From assembly GCA_002049455.2 (NCBI GenBank), contig KV918917.1:105509-169508 (forward strand): 64,000 nt of DNA. The letters are read 5' to 3'. Below are positions 1 through 10,266 of the stretch, in pieces. Positions within the stretch are counted from its first letter, which is position 1; each line of letters starts with the position of its first letter. Position numbers and translations under genes: made by a program. A model generated the notes under the pieces. That model was not told the origin of the DNA and did not search any database. It saw nothing but the letters and a program-made list of their open reading frames with translations. This DNA comes from Porphyra umbilicalis. Taxonomy: Eukaryota > Rhodophyta > Bangiophyceae > Bangiales > Bangiaceae.

Positions 1-131
1 CTTCTTCTCATTTGCTCTTGAGTCCATCGTAGGTCCCTTGCTCGTTGTTTTTGGTGCAGTACAGTATTCAAACCATGAGCCGAGTCCGACGTACACGTCA
101 GAGAGGAATAAAATACACAAGTCACTCTCAG

Positions 132-3110
132 TCACCCGCTCTTAAAGTGGAAGCCCGAACGTTTGGTAAACATGACATTACGCTGCCCACAAGGAAGCAC
201 AAATGCCAATTGGCCGACGCGGTCGGCAGTGACAATGGTAACATCAGCTGCTACGTCAACAGCGACGACAGCCGGCTCGCCCAAGACGGAGAAGGCCATG
301 TGCGGTACACGCCATGGCTCGTAGGCAACGTACAGCTCGCCGTTGACGGTTGCAATGGAGTGGACGCGACCAAAGCGCTTGTGGTTCATGTCACTCGTTC
401 CAGAGCCATGCTCTTCAGGTACAATGTCAACAATGGACACTGTGGACCCTTCTGCGATAATAATCGATCGCTCTTTCCTCGCGGCCTTCCGCCAAAGTGT
501 GAGGGCCGCGTTGGGCGCATGGCGCTTCCAAACATCTTCTTTGGGCCCCAAGAGCGTGCGCACAGCGTGCATGGCACGCCAAGCATCATTGACTGTGGCC
601 GCATTACCTCTGCTCGGACCCAGGCTGTAGAAAGAGACGGCCTTCAGCTTCTTGCCTCGTCTACCAATGAGCCATGAAGCGGGTATTCCATATTCGCCTG
701 GCAAAGATAGCACTCGGGAGTACTGTTCTGTGTCTCTCCACCTCTGTATGGCATACTCAGCGGGGTTCCAGCTGTTGCTCTGGCTCACCTCACGCTTTGC
801 CAGCTGGTGAAACCTCTCAAAAATGAGCTCACATATGGCCGGCCCGAGCTGCACCAGCGGGAGAGTGCGATACAAGAGCTCTAGTAAACGGTGCACAGAT
901 GGTCGCTGCCACGACCCGTTGAATGGCACCAGCCGACGCAGTTCAATCATCAGACTCTCGCCCAAGACTTGGAGCTCAGCGACAGTGGGCCTCGTTCGCA
1001 CGGCCTCCTCGCCATCCGAGGCAGCTGTTGGGAGGTAGAAAAGTGCGGTAGAGAACCGTCGGAGGGCATGAAGAGCACTGAGTGCGGCAACTGCGTGTGG
1101 CGATGTGGCTGTAGGATGGACCAGGAACTGCAGCACTGTCGGGCCCACCGTGAGCAGCACTGCATAGTCTGACATTGAGAGGGTTGTGCCACCCATCTTT
1201 TCGGGTTCGAACGACGACAAGACTGTGTGTGTCGGGACATACTTCGCACAGCGACGCATCTGCTTTGTGAATGAGTCCCGTTGCTCTACTGATAAGGCAT
1301 CGTAGGCTTCCATTAAAAGGTTTGACCCGATGTTGTAGTAGAGTAGGTGTGAGGGAGCGACAACCACATGCTCGTGTATGTCGAAACTCCCGGGACCCCG
1401 TGCCTCTTCAAGACGCATGACCAGGCTGCCGGACTTATCGGATATGCCATTAAGAAGCAGTGCATCCTTCACGGATTCCGCAGACAGCTGTGGGGAGCTC
1501 TTCACGGCCGACATGATAAGCGCAGTCCGCTCTTGCGTTCGAGAGTAGCGAGAGTCCTTAACGTCAAAAGAGGTCGTGCTGCTCATGGCTCGCTCTTTCC
1601 GGGCTGTCGTGGTCTTCAATTGGACAATGTCGCAGCTAGTGCAGTGCTCTATGCCTGGGGCACCGACCGAGTTGGAAAACTTTGCAGCCATAGGGAAATC
1701 AAAGAGACCAAGACACAGGTACACACGAACTAACACGTTCTGCTGTATGAAGGCATCATACACGTGAACACCTTCCTTACTCGCGAGGAGTACGTCTTTT
1801 ACCACGCGCTTGAGAAGTGCGTCCGGGTTGGCTCCTGGTGGCAAATAAAACAGTGGACGAACAGAAAACGCACGATCCTTGATGCTGAGAGATGTGTATG
1901 CTCCATAGTAGCCCTCCAGGCTTCCCCGTCGACGCTTGTATACGTTGAATTCATCACCGTACAATGAAACGTATAGCGTGTAGGGGTCTTTTTCCGGGAG
2001 AGCACACTCCGGGGGCTCTGCCGCCTGCGAGAGCTCCAGTGGCCGCAGTGACGTTAAGGCGGACCACGAGTCTTGTTCCATCATGGCTGATGCTTTTACG
2101 ACAAGAACCAGTACGCCACCGGACCGCGTGAACCGCAAAGTAAACCTGCGTTCTTCGGTGAAGCATGGTGCCCAGCTCGCGGGCGGTACGAAATCAGGAA
2201 AAGCAGAAAACTGCGCGAGGGAGTCCCAAAGTCGAAGTGCGCTCTGGGGAGCATACGTGGACGCGGATTTGGTAAAGCTGCCGTCACAAGCAATGGCTGT
2301 GCTCATCAGACTGGCCTTGAACGTCGTAGCTGCATCAAGAGAGACCTGGGCGATACATCCAATGTCGTACCTGTACCGGTCTCGGAACAGGACGTTCTTC
2401 ACGTTATACCTCGCGGGATCCCTGGCCACTACAGTCTGATAAAACTCTGTAGGCCGCTCAGCTGTGCCCATGCACGATTCCCCTTTACTGTGGAAAAGAG
2501 CAGCCGTCTTGGGATCTCCAAAGTCCCGCTTTACGTGCTCAGAGAAAGGAATGTACGACACGATTGCGTCAGGCAGTTTTCGCAAGGCTCTTCCTTTGCC
2601 AACGGGAAGCTGACGTGTGGTTGTTTCTCTTCGCAGTGGTATGGCAGACTTCAGCATGTGCTTGCGCAACTGCCGTAAGCGCCACCTCGAGGGCCACTCC
2701 TCCTGCGGGATAAAGGAGTTCTCGGCCTCTCGCATCATGTCATACTGTCTGAGCGTCACGCGCACTCGCCCACAGAGGTACCCAAAACATAAGAACTCGC
2801 GACGTGTTGCAAACCCCTCATCAGGGTGCTCAGATGCACTCGAAAATTCTGTGTCGTCTGATGGGTAAGCGTCTGACTCAGAATCTGATGACAGGGCGAC
2901 GTCGTCGTACTCCTCTATATGGGACACTCGTGGTATCGCTCTGCCAGGGACAGGTTGGGGTCTGCCTGCCCAGCCCCCACCGTCGCCTTCACGGCCGACA
3001 TCATGCTCTGCAGAATCCGAGTTCGTGGGATGTGCTTGCAAATGAATCAGGTTGGCATCAGTGAGATTGAAAAACGCAGAACCTCGTGGACCGCGCCTGC
3101 GACGCTTCAT
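132..3110 (-). CDS. CACTA/Tnp2-like transposase (intact ORF)
   Basis: A 992-residue protein starting at the ATG at 3110-3108; the frame stays open upstream but with no better ATG. The N-terminus is basic (MKRRRRGPRG) and is followed by an acidic stretch. The central part carries the pattern of Tnp2/Plavaka-type CACTA transposases: YVSLYGDEFNVYKRR, then a block ending in LCLGLFDFPMAAKFSN, then the Cys pair in EHCTSCDIV (about residues 370-490). Such enzymes cut and paste the element by acting on its terminal inverted repeats in the nucleus. Unlike the other transposase genes in this window it has no internal stop. Only 131 bases of window lie beyond its 3' end, and I could not identify the element's ends, so the element itself is probably cut by the window edge. 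Superfamily assignment is by motif memory; the exact clade is uncertain. Confidence 0.62.
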   Translation of the reverse strand: MKRRRRGPRGSAFFNLTDANLIHLQAHPTNSDSAEHDVGREGDGGGWAGRPQPVPGRAIPRVSHIEEYDDVALSSDSESDAYPSDDTEFSSASEHPDEGFATRREFLCFGYLCGRVRVTLRQYDMMREAENSFIPQEEWPSRWRLRQLRKHMLKSAIPLRRETTTRQLPVGKGRALRKLPDAIVSYIPFSEHVKRDFGDPKTAALFHSKGESCMGTAERPTEFYQTVVARDPARYNVKNVLFRDRYRYDIGCIAQVSLDAATTFKASLMSTAIACDGSFTKSASTYAPQSALRLWDSLAQFSAFPDFVPPASWAPCFTEERRFTLRFTRSGGVLVLVVKASAMMEQDSWSALTSLRPLELSQAAEPPECALPEKDPYTLYVSLYGDEFNVYKRRRGSLEGYYGAYTSLSIKDRAFSVRPLFYLPPGANPDALLKRVVKDVLLASKEGVHVYDAFIQQNVLVRVYLCLGLFDFPMAAKFSNSVGAPGIEHCTSCDIVQLKTTTARKERAMSSTTSFDVKDSRYSRTQERTALIMSAVKSSPQLSAESVKDALLLNGISDKSGSLVMRLEEARGPGSFDIHEHVVVAPSHLLYYNIGSNLLMEAYDALSVEQRDSFTKQMRRCAKYVPTHTVLSSFEPEKMGGTTLSMSDYAVLLTVGPTVLQFLVHPTATSPHAVAALSALHALRRFSTALFYLPTAASDGEEAVRTRPTVAELQVLGESLMIELRRLVPFNGSWQRPSVHRLLELLYRTLPLVQLGPAICELIFERFHQLAKREVSQSNSWNPAEYAIQRWRDTEQYSRVLSLPGEYGIPASWLIGRRGKKLKAVSFYSLGPSRGNAATVNDAWRAMHAVRTLLGPKEDVWKRHAPNAALTLWRKAARKERSIIIAEGSTVSIVDIVPEEHGSGTSDMNHKRFGRVHSIATVNGELYVAYEPWRVPHMAFSVLGEPAVVAVDVAADVTIVTADRVGQLAFVLPCGQRNVMFTKRSGFHFKSG

Positions 3111-4082
3111 GGCGACCAGGAAAGGGGGCCCGTGCGTGCGTAGCACAGTATCCGACACTGCACGTTAACACCACATACGCACGCCCGTAGGAGCACCAAG
3201 AGGGACACAGCCGAGGACCTGTTTGACGGGGATACACAGCGAGATCACGGGCCCAAGGCACAGGACGCCGGCACGATGCGACTGCGGTGTGGCACCTCAA
3301 GCATCGACGGAGGCTCACTTCGGTGTACCTATGGCGAGGGAGGCTCTGATCTGCTGATCGGCACGAGTTGGAGCTGCTCGGCAGATTCCCGGCTCGGACA
3401 CTCTGCACCGATCCCCCTTTCTGACAATAGGAAAGGTACGAAGGACACGTCCTTCAAGGTGGACCACCGGCGGACGGCTTCCGTGCGCTCATTGGCCAGC
3501 CATTTCTAGCCCCCCCAGCGACCAAGGCGCCGATTGATTTTCCATTTGATCCGGCAGACCATCTGCGGAACAGTCCTCCAGTGATCCTCGTTTGATCTCA
3601 AGGATGATCCTCAGTAAAGTCCGAACGCCACCGTCGGGACTGTTTCCAGGACGGTCTTGCGTCATAGATCTCGCCCTATCCTATTCTACGTTTGAGATTA
3701 GGCCAGGACGGTCCACCGGAAAACCCTGGGGAGTTCCTCCACTTGATCTGATGATCACTGGGGGACGATCCCAATTTCGCGTCACGCCGACCTCCAGAAT
3801 CGATGTAGCTGCGTGAGCAAATCGGGCCGCAGGCCTATACTGTGAATTCCTCGATTTTGTGGCTAGGATTAAATAAGGACGAGCATCCGTCTCCCTGTGA
3901 TCTGTCAACATCGAAAGCCGGACGAGGAGACATCCAAACAACATCCAAAACCCGTTCCGATGTCGATTGGTGTAGCCGTGACGATGTACGCCGCCTCGCC
4001 GTGGTGCGCCGTGAGAATGCATTGCTGGAACGGGGGTTACAAAGTGCGCAAGGGTGCTATCGAAGGGGATACTGTAGTGCCT
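3111..4082. other. Upstream flank of the first transposase, no gene seen
   Basis: No convincing coding region. About 3540-3780 holds short recurring motifs (CAGGACGGTC at about 3650 and 3704, and several GATGATC/GATCCT words). These look like subterminal repeats of the element whose transposase lies at 132-3110, but no terminal repeat pair was found. Confidence 0.35.
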
Positions 4083-4342
4083 GTACTGTACAGTACGTCC
4101 CCGTCTTGTTCGACACGAGACGACGGGCCGCGGGTGGGCGACGAAACCACCTGTCCAAATCGGTGATGCGTGGACCAATAAGATCCACCCGTTAAGGTTG
4201 CCGTGACGTCCAGGCAACCTTGACGGGTGGCGTGCGTCATCATTAATAGCCTTGACGGCGGCGTCATGATGACGCCGCCGTCAAGGCTATTTACGATTAC
4301 GTACCCGTCTTGTTCGAGACGAGACGATGGGCCGCGGGAGGG
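4083..4342. repeat. Palindrome cluster framed by direct repeats
   Basis: Four nested structures. A perfect 14-bp palindrome, GTACTGTACAGTAC, lies at 4083-4096. Direct copies of a 44-bp segment (4 mismatches) lie at 4095-4138 and 4299-4342. Between them is a 17-bp inverted repeat (arms 4186-4202 and 4213-4229, one mismatch) and then a perfect 47-base palindrome with a 1-nt centre (arms 4245-4267 and 4269-4291). The word CCTTGACGG or its complement occurs in three of the four arms and with one mismatch in the fourth. No protein is encoded. It could be a foldback/MITE-type element or a site bound by a dimeric protein. Confidence 0.75.
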
Positions 4343-4720
4343 ACAACGCTCCGGGCATGCGCGCTCGTTGCTGTGGTGGGCGGGGGAGGGCGGCAACGTT
4401 TGGGGCAAGCGCGCTTGGTCATGTGGGCATGGCGGTCTCTGTCGTTGGCAGCGTGTCCTGTGTCACGTCCATGGATGGTATGAACCAACCTTGTGTGGCG
4501 CCGGGCCGGCCAGGGCGATGCTGTTGGGGGGGCGCTGTGTCTTACAAGTACGGCTGCGCGGGCGGCGGCCCGTCTGCTGATGTGCCCACCGGCGCCACCA
4601 CCGATCCGTCCCCCTCTTCCCCGCACCATCCGCGTGCCAGTGCGACGGGTGCCCCCGCCACCGACACACACGTCGGCCTCACCGCCCCCCCTCCCCCTTT
4701 TTCCCCCTGCCGCCACCGCC

Positions 4721-5171
4721 ATGGCCCTCCGTCGCCCCACCGCTGCCATCCTTGCCGCCGCCGTCCTGATCACCGCCACCATTGCTGCCACCGCCCTGGG
4801 CACCGTCACCGCCGCCGTCGCCGTGGCGGCTCCGGCCGCCCCCGCCGTGCACGCCCCCCCTCCCCCCCCTGGGTGTCCCCCCCGCTGGGGTCGCCATGGC
4901 GCCCCCGACGGACCGCCGCTCCCTCCTCGACCACCAGTGTGAGAAAAACCACGCGAACTGCGTTTACCCGCCCGGGGGTACGCACTGCCACTGCCACTAC
5001 TGCGTGCGCGACTGCTACTGGGCAACGGCTCGGGCGGGTGGGTCAGACCTGTTCAAGCTGCCCCGCGCCGGGTCCCCCGCGGCCAAGCCCTACCTCCGCA
5101 TGGTGCAGTGCCGCGGCGCGCTCCGGCTGCCACCGGTCGTCATCTCCCCACTCGTCCCGGCCGACTGTTGA
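4721..5171 (+). CDS. Small secreted Cys/His-rich protein, frame broken in C-runs
   Basis: The ATG at 4721 opens a classic signal peptide (MALRRPTAAILAAAVLITAT, then a further Ala-rich hydrophobic stretch). The frame then meets three C-runs at 4854-4860, 4862-4869 and 4877-4883. The downstream frame encodes a mature domain of about 85 residues ending PADC and TGA at 5169-5171. That domain is rich in Cys and His (HQCEKNHANC, THCHCHYCVRDC) with further Cys towards the end. One base less in a C-run would join the two parts into a 149-residue secreted protein. I recognise no family; by analogy it could be an extracellular-matrix or metal-binding protein. The signal peptide and the Cys domain are seen directly. 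Joining them is inference. Confidence 0.5.
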
Positions 5172-6690
5172 GGCTCGGGGGACCGCCGTCGATGCTGCCG
5201 CTGCTTTGGTCGTGGGGATCGAGCCGACGGGTAGGGGCGGAGGTTGAGGGAGATGGGTGTCCGCGCTCGAACGAGAGGGGGGGTGTCGTGGTGGGGACTC
5301 CCAGGTCGCCGATGCGGCGGGCCGCCCGGAAGCTGGCCGTCGGTGGGCGTACCGCCGCCCAGCTACGGAGCAGCGGTGCTGGACATCCAGGTGGGGGTGC
5401 TGGGGCGGCTACACGCGGGGAGGGGATCGGCCGCTGTTGGGGTGCTTGCCGATGTAGGTCTCGCCGCTTGTTTCTTTTTTGTTTTTTACCTCGTTGTTGC
5501 TTCTGCTCTAAGGAGAACGCACCTGTGACCTGCGTTCCTGTGATCTTGTGTTGCTCAGCCTTTTTCACTACGAAATAAGGCACGAAGAGTAACCAAGTGC
5601 GCTGCGGTTCACCGGCGTGGCGGCCAGGAGTGCCTCTTCACATCTTTTGCTGGGTCACACACAGCTACCGTCACCGTCTTTTGCAAATCACTATTTCATC
5701 CCCCCTGCACTTTGGGCGCTCTGGCGGCGGCAGCGCCGCGCCCTTGGCCACGCTGGGAGCAGGGGGGGGATAGCGACGGGCGACTGCGTACAACAAGCTG
5801 CGTGGGTGAGGCGGTAGTCATGGCGTGTGCGTCGCCGGTACGCGCCCGTACATCGCCCCAAAATCCAGGCATAAATAAAAAAAGACCAGTGGAACAACAC
5901 AAACCACCCCGTGCAGGTGCCCGACTGCCAGGCCAACCCAAAGCACGCCCTCGCGCCATACGCGCCAGGAACCCCTCCCCCCCCTGCCTTGCCGCCACCG
6001 TCGCCTGCGCCAGCACGACCAGCTACAGAGGGCCGCGGCTCCCCCACACACTCGGTCGCCGTGGGGCGCCCCCCCCCCCCCCCGCGCACCCCCTCCCCCG
6101 CAACGCGCCCGCGGCGGGTCCACGGGCGCACCGCGCGGCGGCGCTTGAGCCACCGCCGCCGCCACGCCACGTGAACGGCGCACCCGCCGGGGGGACACTG
6201 CGTTGCCCGCCGCGCCCGCCGCGGCGGCGGCCCGCGGACCAGTAGCTACCCGACGGCAGCGGCAACCGACGGCGGCCGGCGTGACGACGCGGCGGCCGAC
6301 GCGGCCACGCGCCGCCCGCTGGTCGGCGGCGCCGCAGGGGCGGCCCACCACCCGCCCGCCCGCGCCCGACACGGGCGCGCACAGACGGTTGCGAGAGGCA
6401 TAGGCGCTGCCCAGGCGGGCCACGTCGGCCACAGACCGCCGCTGAAGCGGGGCGGCCGCACCCCCCCCCTGCACCCCCCCCCCCCCCCGCCCCTCCGCGC
6501 GGCGCCGCACCAGCGACCGCGCGGGCAGCGCCGCGTGGAGGGTGGCAGCCGCGACGCGGCGCGCGCCGGTCGCCGCCACCGCAACGCCACAACGCGCCGG
6601 GGTGCCCCTGCCGAGAGGGAGCCGACGACACGTGGCCGCTGCGCCATGGCCCCAGCGGCGGCAGACGCGGCGGAGGCGGCGGCAGACGCA

Positions 6691-6730
<40 letters not shown>

Positions 6731-7375
6731 GACGCGGGAGGCCACCCGCCGCGCCCCCATGCGGCGGCAGCGGCACGACGCCAACGCGGCGGCCGCGGTG
6801 CGTCCAACGCGCGCGCGGGAGTGCCGCCGCCGGTGGGGCCGTGCCGCCGCCCGCCGCCACACCCGCCACCGCTGGCCGCCGCTCGCGGGCGGGCGGGCAG
6901 CCGCGTGTTGCAGAAGGCCGCGGCGGCGCCCGCGGCCGCCCCCCGTCGGCGGTGCCGGCGTGACCGTCGGGGCCGCCCCGCGGGCGCGTCGACGCGCGCC
7001 GCCCGTCGCCCGACGGGGCGCCGCGTCCCGCCGCCCCGCCGCCGCCGGCGGGGGCCAGCCGCCCCGCCACTGGCCACGGTGAGGTGCGCCGCGCCGGCCG
7101 CCGCCGCCGACGCACCGGCAAGGGGGCTCGGCGCGCGACGCGCCACAGCCGCAGCCGCCATTGCAGCCGCCCACACAGGGGCCCCGGTGCGCCGCGAGGG
7201 CCATCCGCCGGTGCGGGAGCGCCGGGGAGCGGGCCGGGGAGGTCGGCGTGCGGACAAGGCGTCTGTGGGCGGTCAGACGACCAGCGGCGCCGGCCGCCTC
7301 GGCCTCCACCCGCCGTCGGGTGTCGTCGGACAGCCATCGACGCGGCAGCAGCTGCCCGCCGCCACCGCCACCGCC

Positions 7376-7419
<44 letters not shown>

Positions 7420-8628
7420 GGCCACCGCCGCCTCCGCCGCCACCCGCAACGCCCTCACCCCGGGCCGAGCCAAAGCCCCACCCACACGCCTACCCGGAGC
7501 ACGGCGCCGACGGCGGGGCTGCCCACAAGCGCCCCCGCGGGTGTCAGCCGCCGCGCCGCCTCGGCGGGCGCGCCCGCCGGGCCCGGCGCGGTCGCGCGCG
7601 CGCGCCGCACCCCCGTCCACCGGCGCAGCAGGGCGGGGGTGGACGTGCGCGACGGGGTGCCGCCCCACACCGTCGGCCGAGGGGGGCGGGCGGCGGCGCC
7701 GGCGGCGCGCCGGCGGGGGCCCCCACCCGCGCGGCGGCGGCGGTGGCGATGCGTTTGGCGCGGGGGGCGTCGGGGGAGGGGGCACCCCCCCGGGTGGGTG
7801 CGTGTCGTCGTGCACGCCATCCCCGCCGAGCGCCGCGTCGCCCGTGACGACGTCGGGCAAGTCGCAGGCGTGGCAGCAAAAGGGGAGGTGGATGTACAGG
7901 GCGGTGGGGGGGGGGGGGGGACGGCCGTGGGGGGGGGCGGCCGAGCGTCACCACCCGCCGCCGCTGCCGCCGCTGTGGCCGCCGCCGCCACTGCGGGGTG
8001 GCGGCGGACGGCCGCGGCGCCAGCGGGTGCGCCGGCGCGTCGGTCGCCCCCCCCCGCCGCCGCCTCGCCGCCGCGGTGGCCGCCGACCGGCGGGGGCGCG
8101 GCGCCCGCGGCGGCGCCGCGGCGGCCGCCGCAGCCGCCGCGTCCAAGCGGCGGCGGCGGCGGCGGCGGCGGCGGCAACCGCCGCCCGCCGCGCCGGCCGC
8201 CGCAGGGCTGCGGGGCAACCGCCGCAAACAGCCGCCCACGGGCGCGGCCGCGGGCGCCGTGGCGCGGCGGGGTTGTGCCGGGGGGGGGCGCCACCGCGTG
8301 TGTCGGCGCGGCGGTGGAGGGGGGGGGGGGGGGGGGGGGGACGCGCGCCGGCTGCCTCGCGCCGCGCCGCGTGGCGCCGACGTCGGCGATTGCCGACGTC
8401 GGCGATTGCCGACGTCGGCGATTGCCGACGTCGGCGGCGCGCCGGCCTGGAGGGCGCGGCGTCGGGCGTGTGCCCCCCGTCGCCAATGCCAGTTCCCCAT
8501 GCATTCACCCATTTATTGGTGACAGCGTCTGCGGTCCGCCGAGGCGCTCGCCCGTCGCGCGCCCCCCCTACGGGAGGTCCCCCCAAGGGGACGTGGAACC
8601 CCCCCCCCCCCAACGCCCTCACCCCCCC
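5172..8628. other. Extremely GC-rich stretch, no gene resolved
   Basis: Nearly all frames are open here because stop codons are rare at this composition, so long ORFs carry no weight. The stretch holds GGC/GCC trinucleotide tracts (about 6685-6730, 7360-7440 and 8150-8175), long C-runs and long G-runs, including 22 G at 8319-8340. A host gene with frame breaks may be hidden here, for example on the minus strand between about 5950 and 6450. I cannot name one. Confidence 0.5.
8379..8436. repeat. 16-bp minisatellite, 3.6 copies
   Basis: The unit GACGTCGGCGATTGCC is repeated exactly at 8379-8394, 8395-8410 and 8411-8426, with a partial copy to 8436. Each unit contains the palindrome GACGTC. The copies are identical, which suggests recent slippage. 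Confidence 0.9.
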
Positions 8629-10266
8629 TCACGGCATCCGCACCTTGCCGTTGGTCCGCACCTTGCGCTTGACGACCACCGCCCCGTCCGACCACCGCAC
8701 GCGCACCACATCCACGACGCGCACCCCCCCCACGCCCACGTGCACCGTGTCGAGGAGGCTCTGCGAAAAGACGTCGCCAGCCCCGCCGACGACGCGCGTC
8801 CACGGGCCGCCCGCCCCCCCGCGCCCGCCGTCACGGTCACGCGCGCGCCCGAGGGGCTCCCCCCCCGCGGGGAGCGGCCAACGACAATGGCCAGAAAGCG
8901 CCCGCCCCCCCCCGCCCCCCCCGTGTTGCGAAACAGGCGGTACGTCGACCGCACCGCCCACCACTGGTCGATGCGGTCGCCGCGGGAGAGCAACAAATCC
9001 AACCGCCCGTCCCCGTCCGCGTCGTACACCTGCGCGCCGTCGCCGCGGCCGCGCGGGGCGGTGTTGGTCAACCCGGTCTTGGCCACCCGCCGAAAGGTGC
9101 CGTCCCCTCGGTTGAGGTACACGGGCACGGTCGCGGACTCGTGGGAGACGGGCACCACGTCCGTCCAGCCGTCATTGTTGAGGTCCCCGACTGTCACGCC
9201 GACGGTGTCGGCGGGGGCGCCCGCGAGCAGCCCCGACCGGTTTGTGACGTCGACAAAGCGGGTGCCCGTGTTGGACAAGAGCACTAGCCCGCGGGTGCCA
9301 TTGACGCCGACGACCAAGTCGAGGCGCCCGTCATTGTTAAAGTCGAGGGCGGCCACGGACGTGACGGGCGCCCACCTCGGCGAGCCCGTCCACAGGGCGT
9401 CGGGGATGCCACGGAGCCACGTGGACGTGGCGTCGGCAAAGCGCCCGCCGCCGCGCCCGAGGGACACGCCGAGGCGGCGGGAAAAGGTCACCGCGTCCAT
9501 CCGCCCGTCGCCATTGACGTCGACCATAAAGACGCCTTCGGACGGGTCCGCGCCGAGGCCCGACGGCACCACGGGCTTAAACGAGTTGCCGCCATTGACA
9601 AAGACCTTTTGCCGCGGCGACTTGTCCCACGGGACGAGCACCGAACTGCCAAACAGCACCGCATCGAGCAGCCCATTGCCCGTCAAGTCGACGAGGCGCG
9701 CCGCGCGGCCGCGCATTTTGGCGCACCCGAGGCCCCGCCGCCACGTGACATTCTGCAGCGTCCGCCTCGTGATTTGCAGCAGCACCGGCGGCCGCGGCTT
9801 CAAGCCCCACGGCGGGAGGCCCGACAGGCTCGAGCCGCCGACCGAGACGAGGAGGTGGCGCCCCCCCGAGCTGCCGCCGAGGTCCCCCACCGCCACCCCG
9901 TGAATGTCCTCGTCGTACCGCAAGAGGCGCGGCCCGCGGGTGTAGGTGGTCGTGCCGGCCTTGCCCCACACAATCGTCGCCGGCGTTTTGACGTGGTTGG
10001 GCAGCACCAAGTCGTACGTGCCGTCGCCGTCGAGGTCCGCCACAACCGGGCCCCCATACTTGAGCGCCGGGTTGGTCGGCAGACCCGACGACCGCGTCAC
10101 GTCGGTAAAGGCGGGGGGGGGCCCGCCGCGGCAGCGGCCGACGCGACGAGCGCGGCGGCGGCGGCGAGCAGGAGCGCCGTCCGTGACCGCGTCGGCTGCA
10201 GGGGGGGGGGGGGGCGACGCGGGCGCAACGGCGGCACGCTCGCAGGGCGTCCATGTCGGCGACCAT
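8629..10266 (-). CDS. Secreted FG-GAP (VCBS) repeat protein with ASPIC/UnbV C-terminus
   Basis: At least six FG-GAP/VCBS blades with calcium-loop motifs are visible in order: VADLDGDGTYDLVLPN, LVDLTGNGLLDAVLFG, MVDVNGDGRMDAVTF, ALDFNNDGRLDLVVG, VGDLNNDGWTDVVPV and VYDADGDGRLDLLLS. They should form an extracellular beta-propeller. The C-terminus fits the ASPIC/UnbV domain (SQSLLDTVHVGVG, VRVRWSDGAVV) but lies in another frame, entered near the C7 run at 8814-8820, and ends at TGA 8631-8629. At the N-terminus a hydrophobic core (TALLLAAAAALVASAAAAA) is encoded at about 10125-10185 in yet another frame, separated from the mature start (PAFTDVTRSSGLP) by the 9-base G-run at 10113-10121. It looks like a signal peptide. 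The architecture resembles CRTAC1-type proteins. The start codon is unresolved; an ATG at 10266 leads into the 14-base G-run at 10201. Confidence 0.85.

Noticed and set aside
5818-7337. Several overlapping ORFs of 360-480 codons on the minus strand
   Set aside because: All six frames are open because of extreme GC; compositions are Arg/Ala/Pro/Gly only, with no motif or start context.
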